From: JBARDN01 sp050736695
Lineage (GTDB): Bacteria; Desulfobacterota; Binatia; Binatales; Binataceae
Length of the DNA stretch: 64,000 bases
Assembly: GCA_050736695.1 (NCBI GenBank)
Contig: JBOHWH010000116.1
Location: 19,435-83,434, forward strand
Reading direction: 5' to 3'
The position numbers were made by a program, and so were the translations under genes. Below, in pieces: positions 44,828 to 52,990 of this stretch; within the stretch, counting starts at the first letter, position 1, and each line of letters starts with the position of its first letter. Below the pieces are notes generated by a model. The model made no database searches, was not told the DNA's origin, and worked only from the letters and a program-made list of their open reading frames with translations.

Positions 44828-46152
44828 GAGCGAAGGCCGGCATGCGGAGAATCTTCGCGGCGGGAATAATGGTAATCGCCGCGGAATTTGCGCTATGCGC
44901 CATTGCCGCCGCGCAGATTGCGCCGACCACAATCGCTACCCCGCTGCCCGCGCATCCGGTTGCGACTGCGCAGCCTGAGAATACCGAACTCAAGCCCGGC
45001 ACGATCATCTCGGGTGCGAACGCGAATCAGTTCGCCGCGATCCTGCCAGAGGCCGCGAAATTTGCGCTCGCACACGGATTTACGATCAAGGTGATGCCGT
45101 CGCGGCGGCTCGAATGGTCGGCGGGTTATCAGACCGCGACGGAAAAATACTCTCCGCAAGCCGGCCTCGACGCGAAAGATAATCTGATCAACTACATCGC
45201 CGGGATGCCGTTTCCGCTGATCGATATCAGCGACCCGAAAGCCGCGATCAAGATTGCGTACAACTGGCACATGGGTCCCGTGATGCCCGATGACTTCTCG
45301 CTCGCGCCGTGGAGCAGCAACGGCTATGCCGCCGAGCCCGCCACCCCGGCGAAGATCGTCGCCAGGAGCGACGCCGACTATCAGTGCGATCATTTCACCT
45401 TCCTGCGTTTCGCGCATCGCACCGAAGTCGATCCGCTGCCAACGCTCGGCTCAAATCCGATGGGCGTGGAATGGAAGGCGCGATGCAGCGATTGGTCGGC
45501 GACGCCGCTCGGAGCCGAGAACGGCGAAGGCTCGGGAATTTGGGTGCGCTACCTCGACCCGGCCACCGATGACGCGTTTTTCAGTTTCAGCGAGATGTCG
45601 CGGCGGGTGCGGCGATCGGCGGTCAGCGCGGGCTCAGCTCCAGGCCCCGCATGCCGCAACTGTCATCAACCGTATTGGGCTTACGCGCTGCCAAAGACCG
45701 AAGACTATAGTTACCGCGTCCTCGGCACGACGACGATTCTGGCGTGTCTGTCGGCGACCAACGAACCGGCGGGAATCATTCAATCGGGTGACGGCTACGC
45801 CCTCACGCAGGAGCCGTTCGAGTTGCGCCATGCTTATATCGTCGAGATGCGTCCGCGCTTCGGCAATCAAAATCTGAGCACGGTTATTTATATAGATAGC
45901 GAAGTCTACGTCTGGCTCGCCGCGCAATTTTATCGGGCGGGCGCAGAGACCGCGGTTGCGATTCCGCTGTGGCGAATGAAACCGGCGGCTGCCGGCGGAA
46001 ATCTGTTCGATCTGGCGGGAAGCTTTTACGTGCCCGCGGGCGGCGGATCGTTTTTCCGCTCGCTGGTTCCCGCGCATAAGGAGTTCAAGCAGGAAATCGA
46101 CACCGGCCAGCTTTCAGAGGCGGCATTCGTGCCGGCGAACCTCTCGCGATAG
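44824..46152 (+). CDS. DUF1329 exported protein with CxxCH motif
   Basis: A 442-residue protein with a signal peptide and a DUF1329 body: GTIISGANANQFAAILPEA, then EWSAGYQTATEKYSPQAGL, YIAGMPFPLID and WVRYLDPATDDAFF. DUF1329 proteins are periplasmic or outer-membrane proteins often beside RND/MMPL exporters and lipid or steroid catabolism genes. Where homologues have a plain linker this one has ACRNCHQPYW, a CxxCH that could attach c-type heme. It is coupled to the MBL gene upstream and followed by a nitroreductase 39 bases later. Confidence 0.82.
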   Translation: MRAKAGMRRIFAAGIMVIAAEFALCAIAAAQIAPTTIATPLPAHPVATAQPENTELKPGTIISGANANQFAAILPEAAKFALAHGFTIKVMPSRRLEWSAGYQTATEKYSPQAGLDAKDNLINYIAGMPFPLIDISDPKAAIKIAYNWHMGPVMPDDFSLAPWSSNGYAAEPATPAKIVARSDADYQCDHFTFLRFAHRTEVDPLPTLGSNPMGVEWKARCSDWSATPLGAENGEGSGIWVRYLDPATDDAFFSFSEMSRRVRRSAVSAGSAPGPACRNCHQPYWAYALPKTEDYSYRVLGTTTILACLSATNEPAGIIQSGDGYALTQEPFELRHAYIVEMRPRFGNQNLSTVIYIDSEVYVWLAAQFYRAGAETAVAIPLWRMKPAAAGGNLFDLAGSFYVPAGGGSFFRSLVPAHKEFKQEIDTGQLSEAAFVPANLSR

Positions 46153-46191
46153 AGCGCAGACAATTTTATCTGGCCGCAAGGAGAATCGACG

Positions 46192-46851
46192 ATGGCGGAA
46201 ATGGGTATCTATGAAGCAATGTGCACGCTGCGCGCGGTCCGAAAGCTGAAGCCGGATCCGATTCCCGACGACGTGATGCGTCGCGTGCTCGAGGCCGCCA
46301 CTTGGGCGCCAACCGGCGGGAATCGGCAGCCGTGGCGAATAGTTCTGGTGAAGGATCGCGCGAAGAAGACCCGGCTTGGCGAGTTGTACTCAGCGCGATG
46401 GAACGCGTACTCGAAACATTATCGCACCGCGGTTCCCGCCTCTGCTCCGGCCGACGTCCGCGCGCGCTCCGAGCGCACGCTTGCGGCGGGCGACTACATG
46501 GCCGCGCATTTCGGCCAGACCCCGGCGATCGCGATGTTCTGCTTCGACCCCAAGCAGATGGCGATTACCGACGCCAAACAGAATCGCCCGTCGGTCGTCG
46601 GCGGCGGCTCGGTTTATCCCGCGGTAGAAAACCTGCTGCTCGCATGCCGCGCCGAAGGACTCGGATGCGTACTGACTACTCTGCTGTGCGAAGATGAACC
46701 GATCGTGCGCAAACTGCTCGCGGTGCCCGACGGATGGTACACCGCCGCCGCAATTCCGATTGGCTATCCCGTAGGGCGCGGCCACGGCCCGCTAATCCGG
46801 CGCGGACTCGAGCATCTGGTATTCGCAGACGCGTGGGGAAACGCTTTGTGA
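46192..46851 (+). CDS. nitroreductase-family flavoprotein
   Basis: A 219-residue FMN-dependent nitroreductase-fold protein: N-terminal CTLRAVRKLKPDPIPDDV, TWAPTGGNRQPWRIV and the C-terminal GLGCVLTTLL segment. It starts at ATG 46192 behind AAGGAG. The reduction target (nitro, quinone or other) is unknown. Its stop abuts the stop of the convergent permease gene with no base between. Confidence 0.9.
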   Translation: MAEMGIYEAMCTLRAVRKLKPDPIPDDVMRRVLEAATWAPTGGNRQPWRIVLVKDRAKKTRLGELYSARWNAYSKHYRTAVPASAPADVRARSERTLAAGDYMAAHFGQTPAIAMFCFDPKQMAITDAKQNRPSVVGGGSVYPAVENLLLACRAEGLGCVLTTLLCEDEPIVRKLLAVPDGWYTAAAIPIGYPVGRGHGPLIRRGLEHLVFADAWGNAL

Positions 46852-47916
46852 TTAATCGATAACCTTCGGCGCGGGCGCCCAATTGGTAAGCATGCTGTAG
46901 CCGACCGCGAGGAGAGTCGGCCCGAGAAATATTCCGATGAAACCAAATGCGACCGCGCCGCCCAGCACTCCCAGCATCACGAGGATTAGCGGAGTCGGGC
47001 CGCCGCGGCTGATCAGCATCGGACGCACGAAGTTGTCGGACCCGCTGACGACCAGACCGCCCCACGCCAGCATGAAGATCGCCCATCCGAGATGGCCCAG
47101 ATGATACAGCCATAGCGCCGCCGGAATCCAAATCAGCGGAGGCCCAACCGGCACCGTCGCGAGCACGAACGTGCAGAAGCCCAGGAAGACAGCGCCGGGA
47201 ACTCCGGCGATCCAGAACCCGATCGCGCCGAGCGTGCCCTGAATGAGCGCGGTGCCGAGAATTCCGTACACCACCGCGCGCACCGTCTCTCCCGCCGTAT
47301 CGAGCAGGCGGCGCGCCTCGGCGCCGCCCAGCCGATCGAGCACGGCGTTGGCATGGCCGAGCGCCGCGCCGCCGTCGCGATAGACAAAAAACGCGATCAC
47401 CAGGCTCAGGATCAGCTCGAGAATTCCGGCGGCCAGCGCTCCGCCGACCGTGACCACCAGAGTCTTCGCCGCCGGCAGAAGTTTGGTGAACTCCTCTACC
47501 CGTGTCGCGCTGCTCAGCGACAGATCCATCCAATAGTCATTCGCACGCGCTCCGATGAGTGGGATCGTCGCGACCCACGCGGGCGGCATCGGAGGACCGT
47601 CGGAGGAGTAGCGGCGCAGCGCGGTGACGACTTCAGAGACATTGCTGGCGAGACTCGCACCAACGATCACAAACGGTCCGACGATCACGATCGCGAGCAT
47701 CAGGACCATCAGGATCGACGACAGCGCGGCGCGTCCGCGCGTCGCCGTCTCGAGTCGCTTGTAAAGCGGCCAGGTCGAGACGCAAAGAATCACCGACCAC
47801 ACAATCGCCGAAACGAACGGCAGCAGGATCACGATACAGGCGAGAATCAGCAGTCCGACCGCGGCAAGGCCGATCCAGGTTTCGATATTGCGCCCGAGTT
47901 TCAGTTCCGTGGTCAT
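46852..47916 (-). CDS. AI-2E family permease (PerM/YdiK-like)
   Basis: A 354-residue inner-membrane protein with about seven to eight hydrophobic segments, paired helices at both ends, and a central soluble part. VYGILGTALIQGTLGAIGFW and the C-terminal GGAVAFGFIGIFLGPTLLAV are typical of the AI-2E transporter family. Such permeases are implicated in export or Na+/H+ antiport; the cargo is unknown. Confidence 0.9.
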   Translation of the reverse strand: MTTELKLGRNIETWIGLAAVGLLILACIVILLPFVSAIVWSVILCVSTWPLYKRLETATRGRAALSSILMVLMLAIVIVGPFVIVGASLASNVSEVVTALRRYSSDGPPMPPAWVATIPLIGARANDYWMDLSLSSATRVEEFTKLLPAAKTLVVTVGGALAAGILELILSLVIAFFVYRDGGAALGHANAVLDRLGGAEARRLLDTAGETVRAVVYGILGTALIQGTLGAIGFWIAGVPGAVFLGFCTFVLATVPVGPPLIWIPAALWLYHLGHLGWAIFMLAWGGLVVSGSDNFVRPMLISRGGPTPLILVMLGVLGGAVAFGFIGIFLGPTLLAVGYSMLTNWAPAPKVID

Positions 47917-48013
47917 CGTGCCGCACGCGATTGCCGCATCGGGTGTTTAGCAGCTTTCCCGCCCGCATATCGAGCATCCGAAAGTGCAAAGAGCCGGCGC
48001 AGGGAGAAAAAAG

Positions 48014-48688
48014 TCACGTGCGCTGCGATGCAAGTCCGGCATCAGCCGCTGCAACCGCCTTCATGAAAGCCCGAAGCTTGGCGGCACCGAGCTTGTCATT
48101 CGTGCGGACACCGGAACAGATATCGATTCCGTAGGGACGCACGGTTCGGATGGCGTCGCCGACGTTGGCCGGCAAGAGTCCGCCCGCGAGGAACACCGGA
48201 AGCGGACTGGCGGCGACGAACGCGGCGCTGATGTGCCAATCGTGCGTCTCTCCAGTGCCACCGAGGATCGCCTCCGCCGGCCGGCCGGAATCGAGCAGAA
48301 AAGCATGAACATAGGGCGCATAGATTGATATGAGACGGAGCGCATCCGCGCTTTCGACATGGATAACCTGCACGCGGCGAGTCGCCGGCAAAAGTTTCGC
48401 CAGCCGCGCCGCTTCCTTGCGTGCGATATGTGAGACCACCTGCACGGTCGAGGTTCCCGTTGCCTCCACATGCGCTGCGATCGCGTCGGCGGTCTGCTCC
48501 GAGGAGAGCAGGAACGCCGCGATCGGCGGCGGGATCGCGGCCGCAATCGCGGCGATGGTCGCGTCGTCGATAACGCCCGGCCCCGAAGGCATCGCACCGA
48601 CCAGACCGATCGCGTCAGCCCCATGCTGGATCGCCAGCTCAGCCTCCGCGACCGACATGATGCAGCAGATCTTCACCCGCGTGCGCAC
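48014..48688 (-). CDS. trpF: phosphoribosylanthranilate isomerase
   Basis: A 224-residue TIM-barrel TrpF catalysing the Amadori rearrangement in tryptophan synthesis. The catalytic Cys is in VKICCIM (usually KICGIT), the catalytic Asp in AFLLDSG, and the phosphate-binding loops are FLAGGLLPANV and DICSGVRTND. The GTG at 48688 follows GGAGGT at 7 bases, so the upstream TTG at 48715 is not used. No other trp gene is adjacent. The substituted residues near the Cys leave a related isomerase role possible. Confidence 0.87.
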   Translation of the reverse strand: MRTRVKICCIMSVAEAELAIQHGADAIGLVGAMPSGPGVIDDATIAAIAAAIPPPIAAFLLSSEQTADAIAAHVEATGTSTVQVVSHIARKEAARLAKLLPATRRVQVIHVESADALRLISIYAPYVHAFLLDSGRPAEAILGGTGETHDWHISAAFVAASPLPVFLAGGLLPANVGDAIRTVRPYGIDICSGVRTNDKLGAAKLRAFMKAVAAADAGLASQRT

Positions 48689-48899
48689 GCTGTCCACCTC
48701 CAAAGACATTCTCAAGCAAAGGCGCGAGTATTGCGATAGAGAGATCTCCGCGAAGGGCTACAGATCAAGGTGCAGGCGGATCGCAACTTCGATTCCTTGC
48801 ATCAGCGCGGCGCCGAGCCGTCGGACCGCATCGCCGCGAATGCGTGCTTTTGAAATGGTTCGAATTTGCCGCGCCCGAGCCTTACCACAGGCACAAGAC

Positions 48900-49454
48900 T
48901 CAGTCGGCAAGACCTGCTTCCCCTAGTACGAAGCGCGCGCGCTCTTCGACCGATGCTCGAGGGATTGTCACGAGTTCATAGCCATACTCGGTATATGTCG
49001 TGACTATTGCCCGGTAGACCAATTCGGCTTCTTCCACGGTCTGCTTGCGCTCGCGATCCTGCGTGTAGATATCCGGCCACGGTGGTGCGACGAACACGCG
49101 GCGGTTATAGCGGAAAGTTTCGACCGCCCTCTCGAAGTGCGCCGGCACCGGCAGTCCGGCCCGTCTCAGATACCCAGCAAGTCCCGGGATGCCGCGATCA
49201 AAGAATACCGGTCCGGACTGATTCTGCGCGATACGGTAGGAGCGCATCTCTCAGCACAACATCATCTCGGCGAACAGTGCGGGCTCGCGCCATGGCAACG
49301 CACGGCCATCGACGATTACTTGATCCTGGATAATAGCGCGGGCGGCCTCGATCGTGCGCGCGTTGCCGGCATGCTCCAGCGCGTCGAGCAGGGTCGTCTT
49401 CCCCGCGCCGGGCCCGCCAGTCAGAACGAAAAATCGATCGTGATCATGAATCAT
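48900..49454 (-). pseudogene. AAA ATPase (AAA_28-like) with in-frame TGA
   Basis: Two halves of one ATPase share a single frame separated by one TGA (49253-49251). The first half, from ATG 49454, has Walker A in TGGPGAGKTTLLDAL. The second has GPVFFDRGIPGLAGYLR and runs to a stop at 48900. The TGA stands in MMLC-TGA-EMRSYR, where homologues as I remember them have Trp (TGG), a single-base change. No hairpin at SECIS distance is convincing. It is probably a recent nonsense pseudogene or a sequence error. Confidence 0.75.
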
Positions 49455-49758
49455 TGACCTAACAGCTCCTCAATTGAAGTGAGATCGCGCGCGGAGCGGC
49501 GCGCCGTCCAAACGCAGCGCTATTTACGCCCAGCATAAAACCGATCGGTTTTCTTACCGACCGAGACGGTCCGCATGGCGGGTTAGATCCGAGGGCCCCT
49601 TGCACGCCCTTCGCGTCTCAAGCGCGATGGCTCGGCCACGGGGCCCGCCACGATCGTCAGCCGGGCCGCGACTTGACGCGGGTTTCGGCACGGGGCTATC
49701 TGTCGCCTGTCTGGAAAACCAAAAAGGAAATTTCCGGTTTAGTTCTACCGAAGGTTTT
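49455..49758. other. intergenic region with palindrome
   Basis: About 300 bases between the divergent ATPase relic and the beta-propeller gene. No gene is seen; the main feature is the 16-base palindrome at 49537-49552. Confidence 0.5.
49537..49552. promoter_or_regulatory. 16-base perfect palindrome, candidate operator
   Basis: AAAACCGATCGGTTTT is a perfect palindrome of the size and form bound by TetR-type dimers, followed by a partial echo ACCGACCGAG. It lies about 200 bases before the beta-propeller gene and 80 bases before the ATPase relic. Confidence 0.35.
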
Positions 49759-51060
49759 ATGAATCGAATTCATAGTCGAGCAAATCTTAAATCTCGATCG
49801 AAGGATACCGAAACCACCGTGATGAGACGTGTGACCGTAGTTTTCTCCATACTGCTCGGCGTCGCGACGATACTGTGCGCACCGGGGCGCTCGATGGCTC
49901 AAACGATTTACCCACTTGAACAGGATATTCCGTTGCCGGGCTCAGCCTTTGCAGCCGTGACCACACCCAATGGCCGTTACGTCTTTGTTTCGATGGTTCA
50001 CCTCAATGGCGCCACCGCCAACGGCATCGCAATTGTCAGGCAGCGTAAGAATTATGCGAGCTTGGAGCGGGTGTTTGATACGGGCGGCGATACCTTCGGG
50101 CTCGCGATCACGCGCAACGGGAAGTACCTGGTTGCTGCGATTCAGCCCGAGGGCGTGACTACCCTCGAGGGCACAGAGTTCATCGATGTGCGAAAGGCGA
50201 TTGCCGGCGAACCCGGCGCCATTTTGCGCACGGTTCCGACCAGTCCGGCCACTGGCAGTTCGATTGAGGTTGGTCTATTCAACGACAACAGCCTGGCCTT
50301 TGTCACCAACGAGCATGACGGTACCGTCAGCGTGATCGACCTCAAATTGGCGATCGCTTCCGGCGGGGGCAAGAATCCGATCGTGGGCACCATTCCGGTT
50401 GATCGCGCGCCGGTCGGACTCGCTTTCTCGAACGACGGACGGTACCTCTACGTTACCAACGAATTGGCCAAGAGCAGCGATCCTGGCTATAAGGGCGACG
50501 TCTGCGCAATTCCCAGCGCGATCGGCGACCCGCCGCCCACAAGCCCCGGACCCTACGGCACTCTGATGGTGATCGATATCCGCCAGGCCAGGACCGATGC
50601 CGCCAACTCTGTCCGAGCCAGCATCTATGCCGGATGCTCACCGACTCGCGTCTTGCTGACGCAAAACAGTCAGATCGTCTGGGTATCTGCCCGCGACGAC
50701 AATGACGTCCTCGCCTTCAACGCCCGCGCTATACGCACCGATCCGAACAACGCGCTTTTGTCCACCACTCCGGTGGGCGTCGCGCCGGACGGCGTTCAGC
50801 CGTTCGGCAATCGCCGCTACCTGGCGGTGGCGAACTCCAACCGCTTCTATACCGGTCAGGCCGGCACGGTGACGATTCTTGATTACACCAAGGCGCTTGA
50901 CGACGCGGGCGATTTCGCCACCGTCGGCACCTTTGCGGCCGGTGCGTTCACGCGCCAATGGGGGATCTCGCCCGACGGCAGATACCTCTATCTGACGGAG
51001 TTCGCGTCGAACACGCTCGCGATTTTCCCGGTCGGGGCCTTGATCAAGGCGGTCAAATGA
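49759..51060 (+). CDS. exported YVTN/lactonase-like beta-propeller protein
   Basis: A secreted beta-propeller. Blades are marked by SNDGRYLYVTNELAK, SPDGRYLYLTEFASN, LFNDNSLAFVTNEHDGTVSVI and TPNGRYVFVSMVH. The signal peptide is VVFSILLGVATILCAPGRSMAQ. The start is either ATG 49759 (after GAAGG) or ATG 49822 directly before the signal peptide. Such propellers occur as surface-binding or lactonase-like proteins; catalysis cannot be shown here. Confidence 0.85.
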   Translation: MNRIHSRANLKSRSKDTETTVMRRVTVVFSILLGVATILCAPGRSMAQTIYPLEQDIPLPGSAFAAVTTPNGRYVFVSMVHLNGATANGIAIVRQRKNYASLERVFDTGGDTFGLAITRNGKYLVAAIQPEGVTTLEGTEFIDVRKAIAGEPGAILRTVPTSPATGSSIEVGLFNDNSLAFVTNEHDGTVSVIDLKLAIASGGGKNPIVGTIPVDRAPVGLAFSNDGRYLYVTNELAKSSDPGYKGDVCAIPSAIGDPPPTSPGPYGTLMVIDIRQARTDAANSVRASIYAGCSPTRVLLTQNSQIVWVSARDDNDVLAFNARAIRTDPNNALLSTTPVGVAPDGVQPFGNRRYLAVANSNRFYTGQAGTVTILDYTKALDDAGDFATVGTFAAGAFTRQWGISPDGRYLYLTEFASNTLAIFPVGALIKAVK

Positions 51061-51236
51061 CTATGATTCGCCCGACGCGCGGCGATTGCCGCTTAAAGTA
51101 ACGCTACGATTGGGTACTCAAGCAACGGCAACCAAATGTTTGCCGCCCACTGGGTGCTCGGAGGAATTCCCGATTAGCTTGCTTGAGGAGGGATGAACCG
51201 GGATGAAGCCACGCATAGAGGCGGCATGCGGAAGCG

Positions 51237-51405
51237 GTCCCTCGAGTTTTTCGGCGTCGGGTACTTCGGTCACCCGAACCGGCGGAGTGTCGGATTTCTT
51301 TGGCGCAGCAACTGGAGGTTGCCCAAGCGCGGCCGCACATTCACCACGGAACTCCTCCTCGGGCTCATTAGAAGCACCGCATTGCGGACACAAACGTGTT
51401 CGCGC
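51237..51405 (-). pseudogene. zinc-ribbon N-terminus of a decayed cyclase/ATPase
   Basis: The frame encodes ARTRLCPQCGASNEPEEEFR, GECAAALGQ and VRVTEVPDAEKLEG. This matches the zinc-ribbon and linker of proteins like the one at 7664-11050, but one ribbon Cys is Arg (EFRGEC instead of FCGEC) and the sequence then loses similarity before any cyclase domain. It is an isolated relic. Confidence 0.55.
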
Positions 51406-51477
51406 GTTTAAGCGCGCACCTGAGCGACGATACTCAGGCGCGCGCTCCAACGTTGCCCCCAACTCTACGAGCCACGC

Positions 51478-51795
51478 TCAGGGATTCATCCCACCGCGCT
51501 GAATGAAGACGCTGCCCTTGGGGCCGATGCGCACGCAGTTTACGTCGCCACGATTAAACTCCGGCGTGCAGATCGGCTTGTCGATGGCGGGACATTTGTA
51601 AAGGTTCGGTTCGAGCTGCTGGCACTTGTTAAGTGCGAAATTTACCTGAATGGGCTGTGCGGGTGGCTGGTCCGCGTTCTGCGACGAGCATCCGCCGAAC
51701 GCGAAAACCCCAAGCGACGCGGCCAAAGCCGCTGCCGCTATGATTCTCAGCCCCCGATCGCGATTTCTCGAGACATCAATTTTTCGGGTCCGCAT
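51478..51795 (-). CDS. small Cys-containing lipoprotein
   Basis: A 105-residue lipoprotein: basic N-terminus, hydrophobic stretch IIAAAALAASLGVFAFGGC with lipobox FGGC, then a short mature domain with four to five further Cys (NKCQQLEPNLYKCPAIDKPIC). The ATG at 51795 follows a strong GGAGGTGA. No homologous family is recognised. It sits between two cyclase relics. Confidence 0.75.
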   Translation of the reverse strand: MRTRKIDVSRNRDRGLRIIAAAALAASLGVFAFGGCSSQNADQPPAQPIQVNFALNKCQQLEPNLYKCPAIDKPICTPEFNRGDVNCVRIGPKGSVFIQRGGMNP

Positions 51796-52044
51796 CGAGT
51801 TCACCTCCCAATCTGCTAGTGGCGGTAGTCCGTCGGTTTCGATCCCGGACAAGGCACGTCGCACGTGATCACGCGCGAACGGGTTCTGTCCGGGATATCC
51901 ATTTGGAATCCGGAACGAGCTTCCTACTAACACCAGTCAAGCCGCAAGGGCAATTTTCGAGCCGCCGGATTCGAGGTCAACGCTCTTCCCGGGCGCCGCA
52001 GCTGGCCCGCGCGCGAAGCGATTGCCCGTGAATTATGGAAGCGG

Positions 52045-52170
52045 CTATCCACTTAGTTCTCCCAGCAGCGCTTTGGCGTCTTTCAAATCCGCGTATCGAA
52101 GCCCTCGGTAAACCAGCCGTAGTTCTCGGCAAGCATCGCGCGTGCCTCCTCCGGATCGAGGTCCTCTGAG
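52045..52170 (-). pseudogene. C-terminal relic of a cyclase/ATPase TPR protein, frameshifted
   Basis: Reading from 52170 gives EDLDPEEARAMLAENYGW and FTEGFDTR. After a one-base deletion near 52090 it continues DLKDAKALLGELSG and a stop at 52045. The intact cyclase gene ends ALAPVYNWFTEGFSTRDL in the same way. The rest of the gene is gone. Confidence 0.6.
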
Positions 52171-52347
52171 TTATGCATTCGTGTCGTGGCTGGTGCGCGC
52201 GATCATGGGTGTCGCGATGCCCGCAATCGCGAAGTGAATGCTAGCCCTTGCCATTGCGTTGCCCCTGAGCTGGGTGCGAGCGCAACGCTCAGGTTTGTAA
52301 CTCATTCGGTTATGCTTTGTCTGTCACCACTCGAAAGGAGGAAGACA

Positions 52348-52569
52348 ATGCCTAGCGCGATGCGTGAAATCACGGAGGCAAGGCTCGGCGGCAGGTTCAC
52401 GTTCCCCGGCACGTCATTAACGGTTCAACGAAGATGCGTTGTGCGCGTACGAGCCGGGCTCGTTTCCTTGCCAGACGGAGGTTGCGGCGCTGTTGGCTCC
52501 GATGCCGAAGGGCAGGTGTTGATTGGCTCCTCGACGAGGCAGTCGAACGCGGACCAGAATTTCCTTTAA
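52348..52569 (+). pseudogene. short frame with strong SD, possible aldo/keto reductase N-terminus
   Basis: An ideal AAAGGAGG precedes the ATG at 52348. The first 25 codons (MPSAMREITEARLGGRFTFP then GTSLTV) recall the N-terminus of aldo/keto reductases, but the frame then turns Arg/Gly-rich and ends after 73 residues, overlapping no known domain. It is either a truncated relic or an unrelated small gene. It converges on the selenoprotein-type rhodanese gene at 52570. Confidence 0.35.
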
Positions 52570-52983
52570 TCAGGAGCGTGGTTTCCGCGTGACCGTCACG
52601 ACCGGGCCGCCTGCCGCCTTCCACGCGTTGAATCCTCCCCCCATGTGGCATACGGGGGTGAGCCCCATCCGCTGCGTAATCTGCGCTGCCAGCGCAGAGC
52701 GTCCGCCACCAGCTCAGAAGAAGAGGAATTTTTTCCCGGAAGCGAATATTTCCTTGTAGTAGGGACTGTCGCGATCGACCCAGAACTCGAGCATCCCGCG
52801 CGGCGCGTGGAACGCATTCGGGATACCGCCATCGCGTTCGAGTTCGCGAATATCGCGGATATCGACGAATACGACGCTGGGATCGCCGTGCAGGGCGAGG
52901 GCGTCGGTTGCGCTAATCGTTTCAACCTCGGCGTTGGCCTCGGCAAGCAAGTCTCGCAGCGATTTTCGTGGATTTGCCGGCAT
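52570..52983 (-). CDS. rhodanese-like sulfurtransferase, probable selenoprotein (TGA at catalytic Cys)
   Basis: A 137-residue single rhodanese domain if the TGA at 52716-52714 is read through as Sec90. Upstream it has FVDIRDIRELERDG and AFHAPRGMLEFW. The active-site loop is KKFLFF-U-AGGGRSAL, where canonical enzymes have Cys (CxxGxRS), and the C-terminal part is VCHMGGGFNAWKAAGGPV. Nothing else is broken on either side of the TGA. The ATG at 52983 is 7 bases after the stop of the GrdB-like gene, so the two form an operon. Rhodaneses carry sulfane sulfur on the catalytic residue; Sec would change its redox chemistry. A Cys-to-stop mutation is the alternative. Confidence 0.8.
52680..52698 (-). 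promoter_or_regulatory. SECIS-like hairpin after the rhodanese TGA
   Basis: On the transcript a 7-base stem UCUGCGC/GCGCAGA closes the loop UGGCA, which begins 22 bases after the UGA. This fits the known bacterial SECIS rule of a small apical loop with a G among its first two bases at 16-37 bases from the UGA. Confidence 0.6.
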
Positions 52984-52990
52984 CAGGCGT

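Noticed and set aside
49251..49253. TGA in the ATPase relic read as selenocysteine
   Set aside because: The position fits a Trp column and not a redox site, and the only hairpin nearby (TGCGC/GCGCA) places its loop 9 bases after the TGA, too close for a bacterial SECIS.
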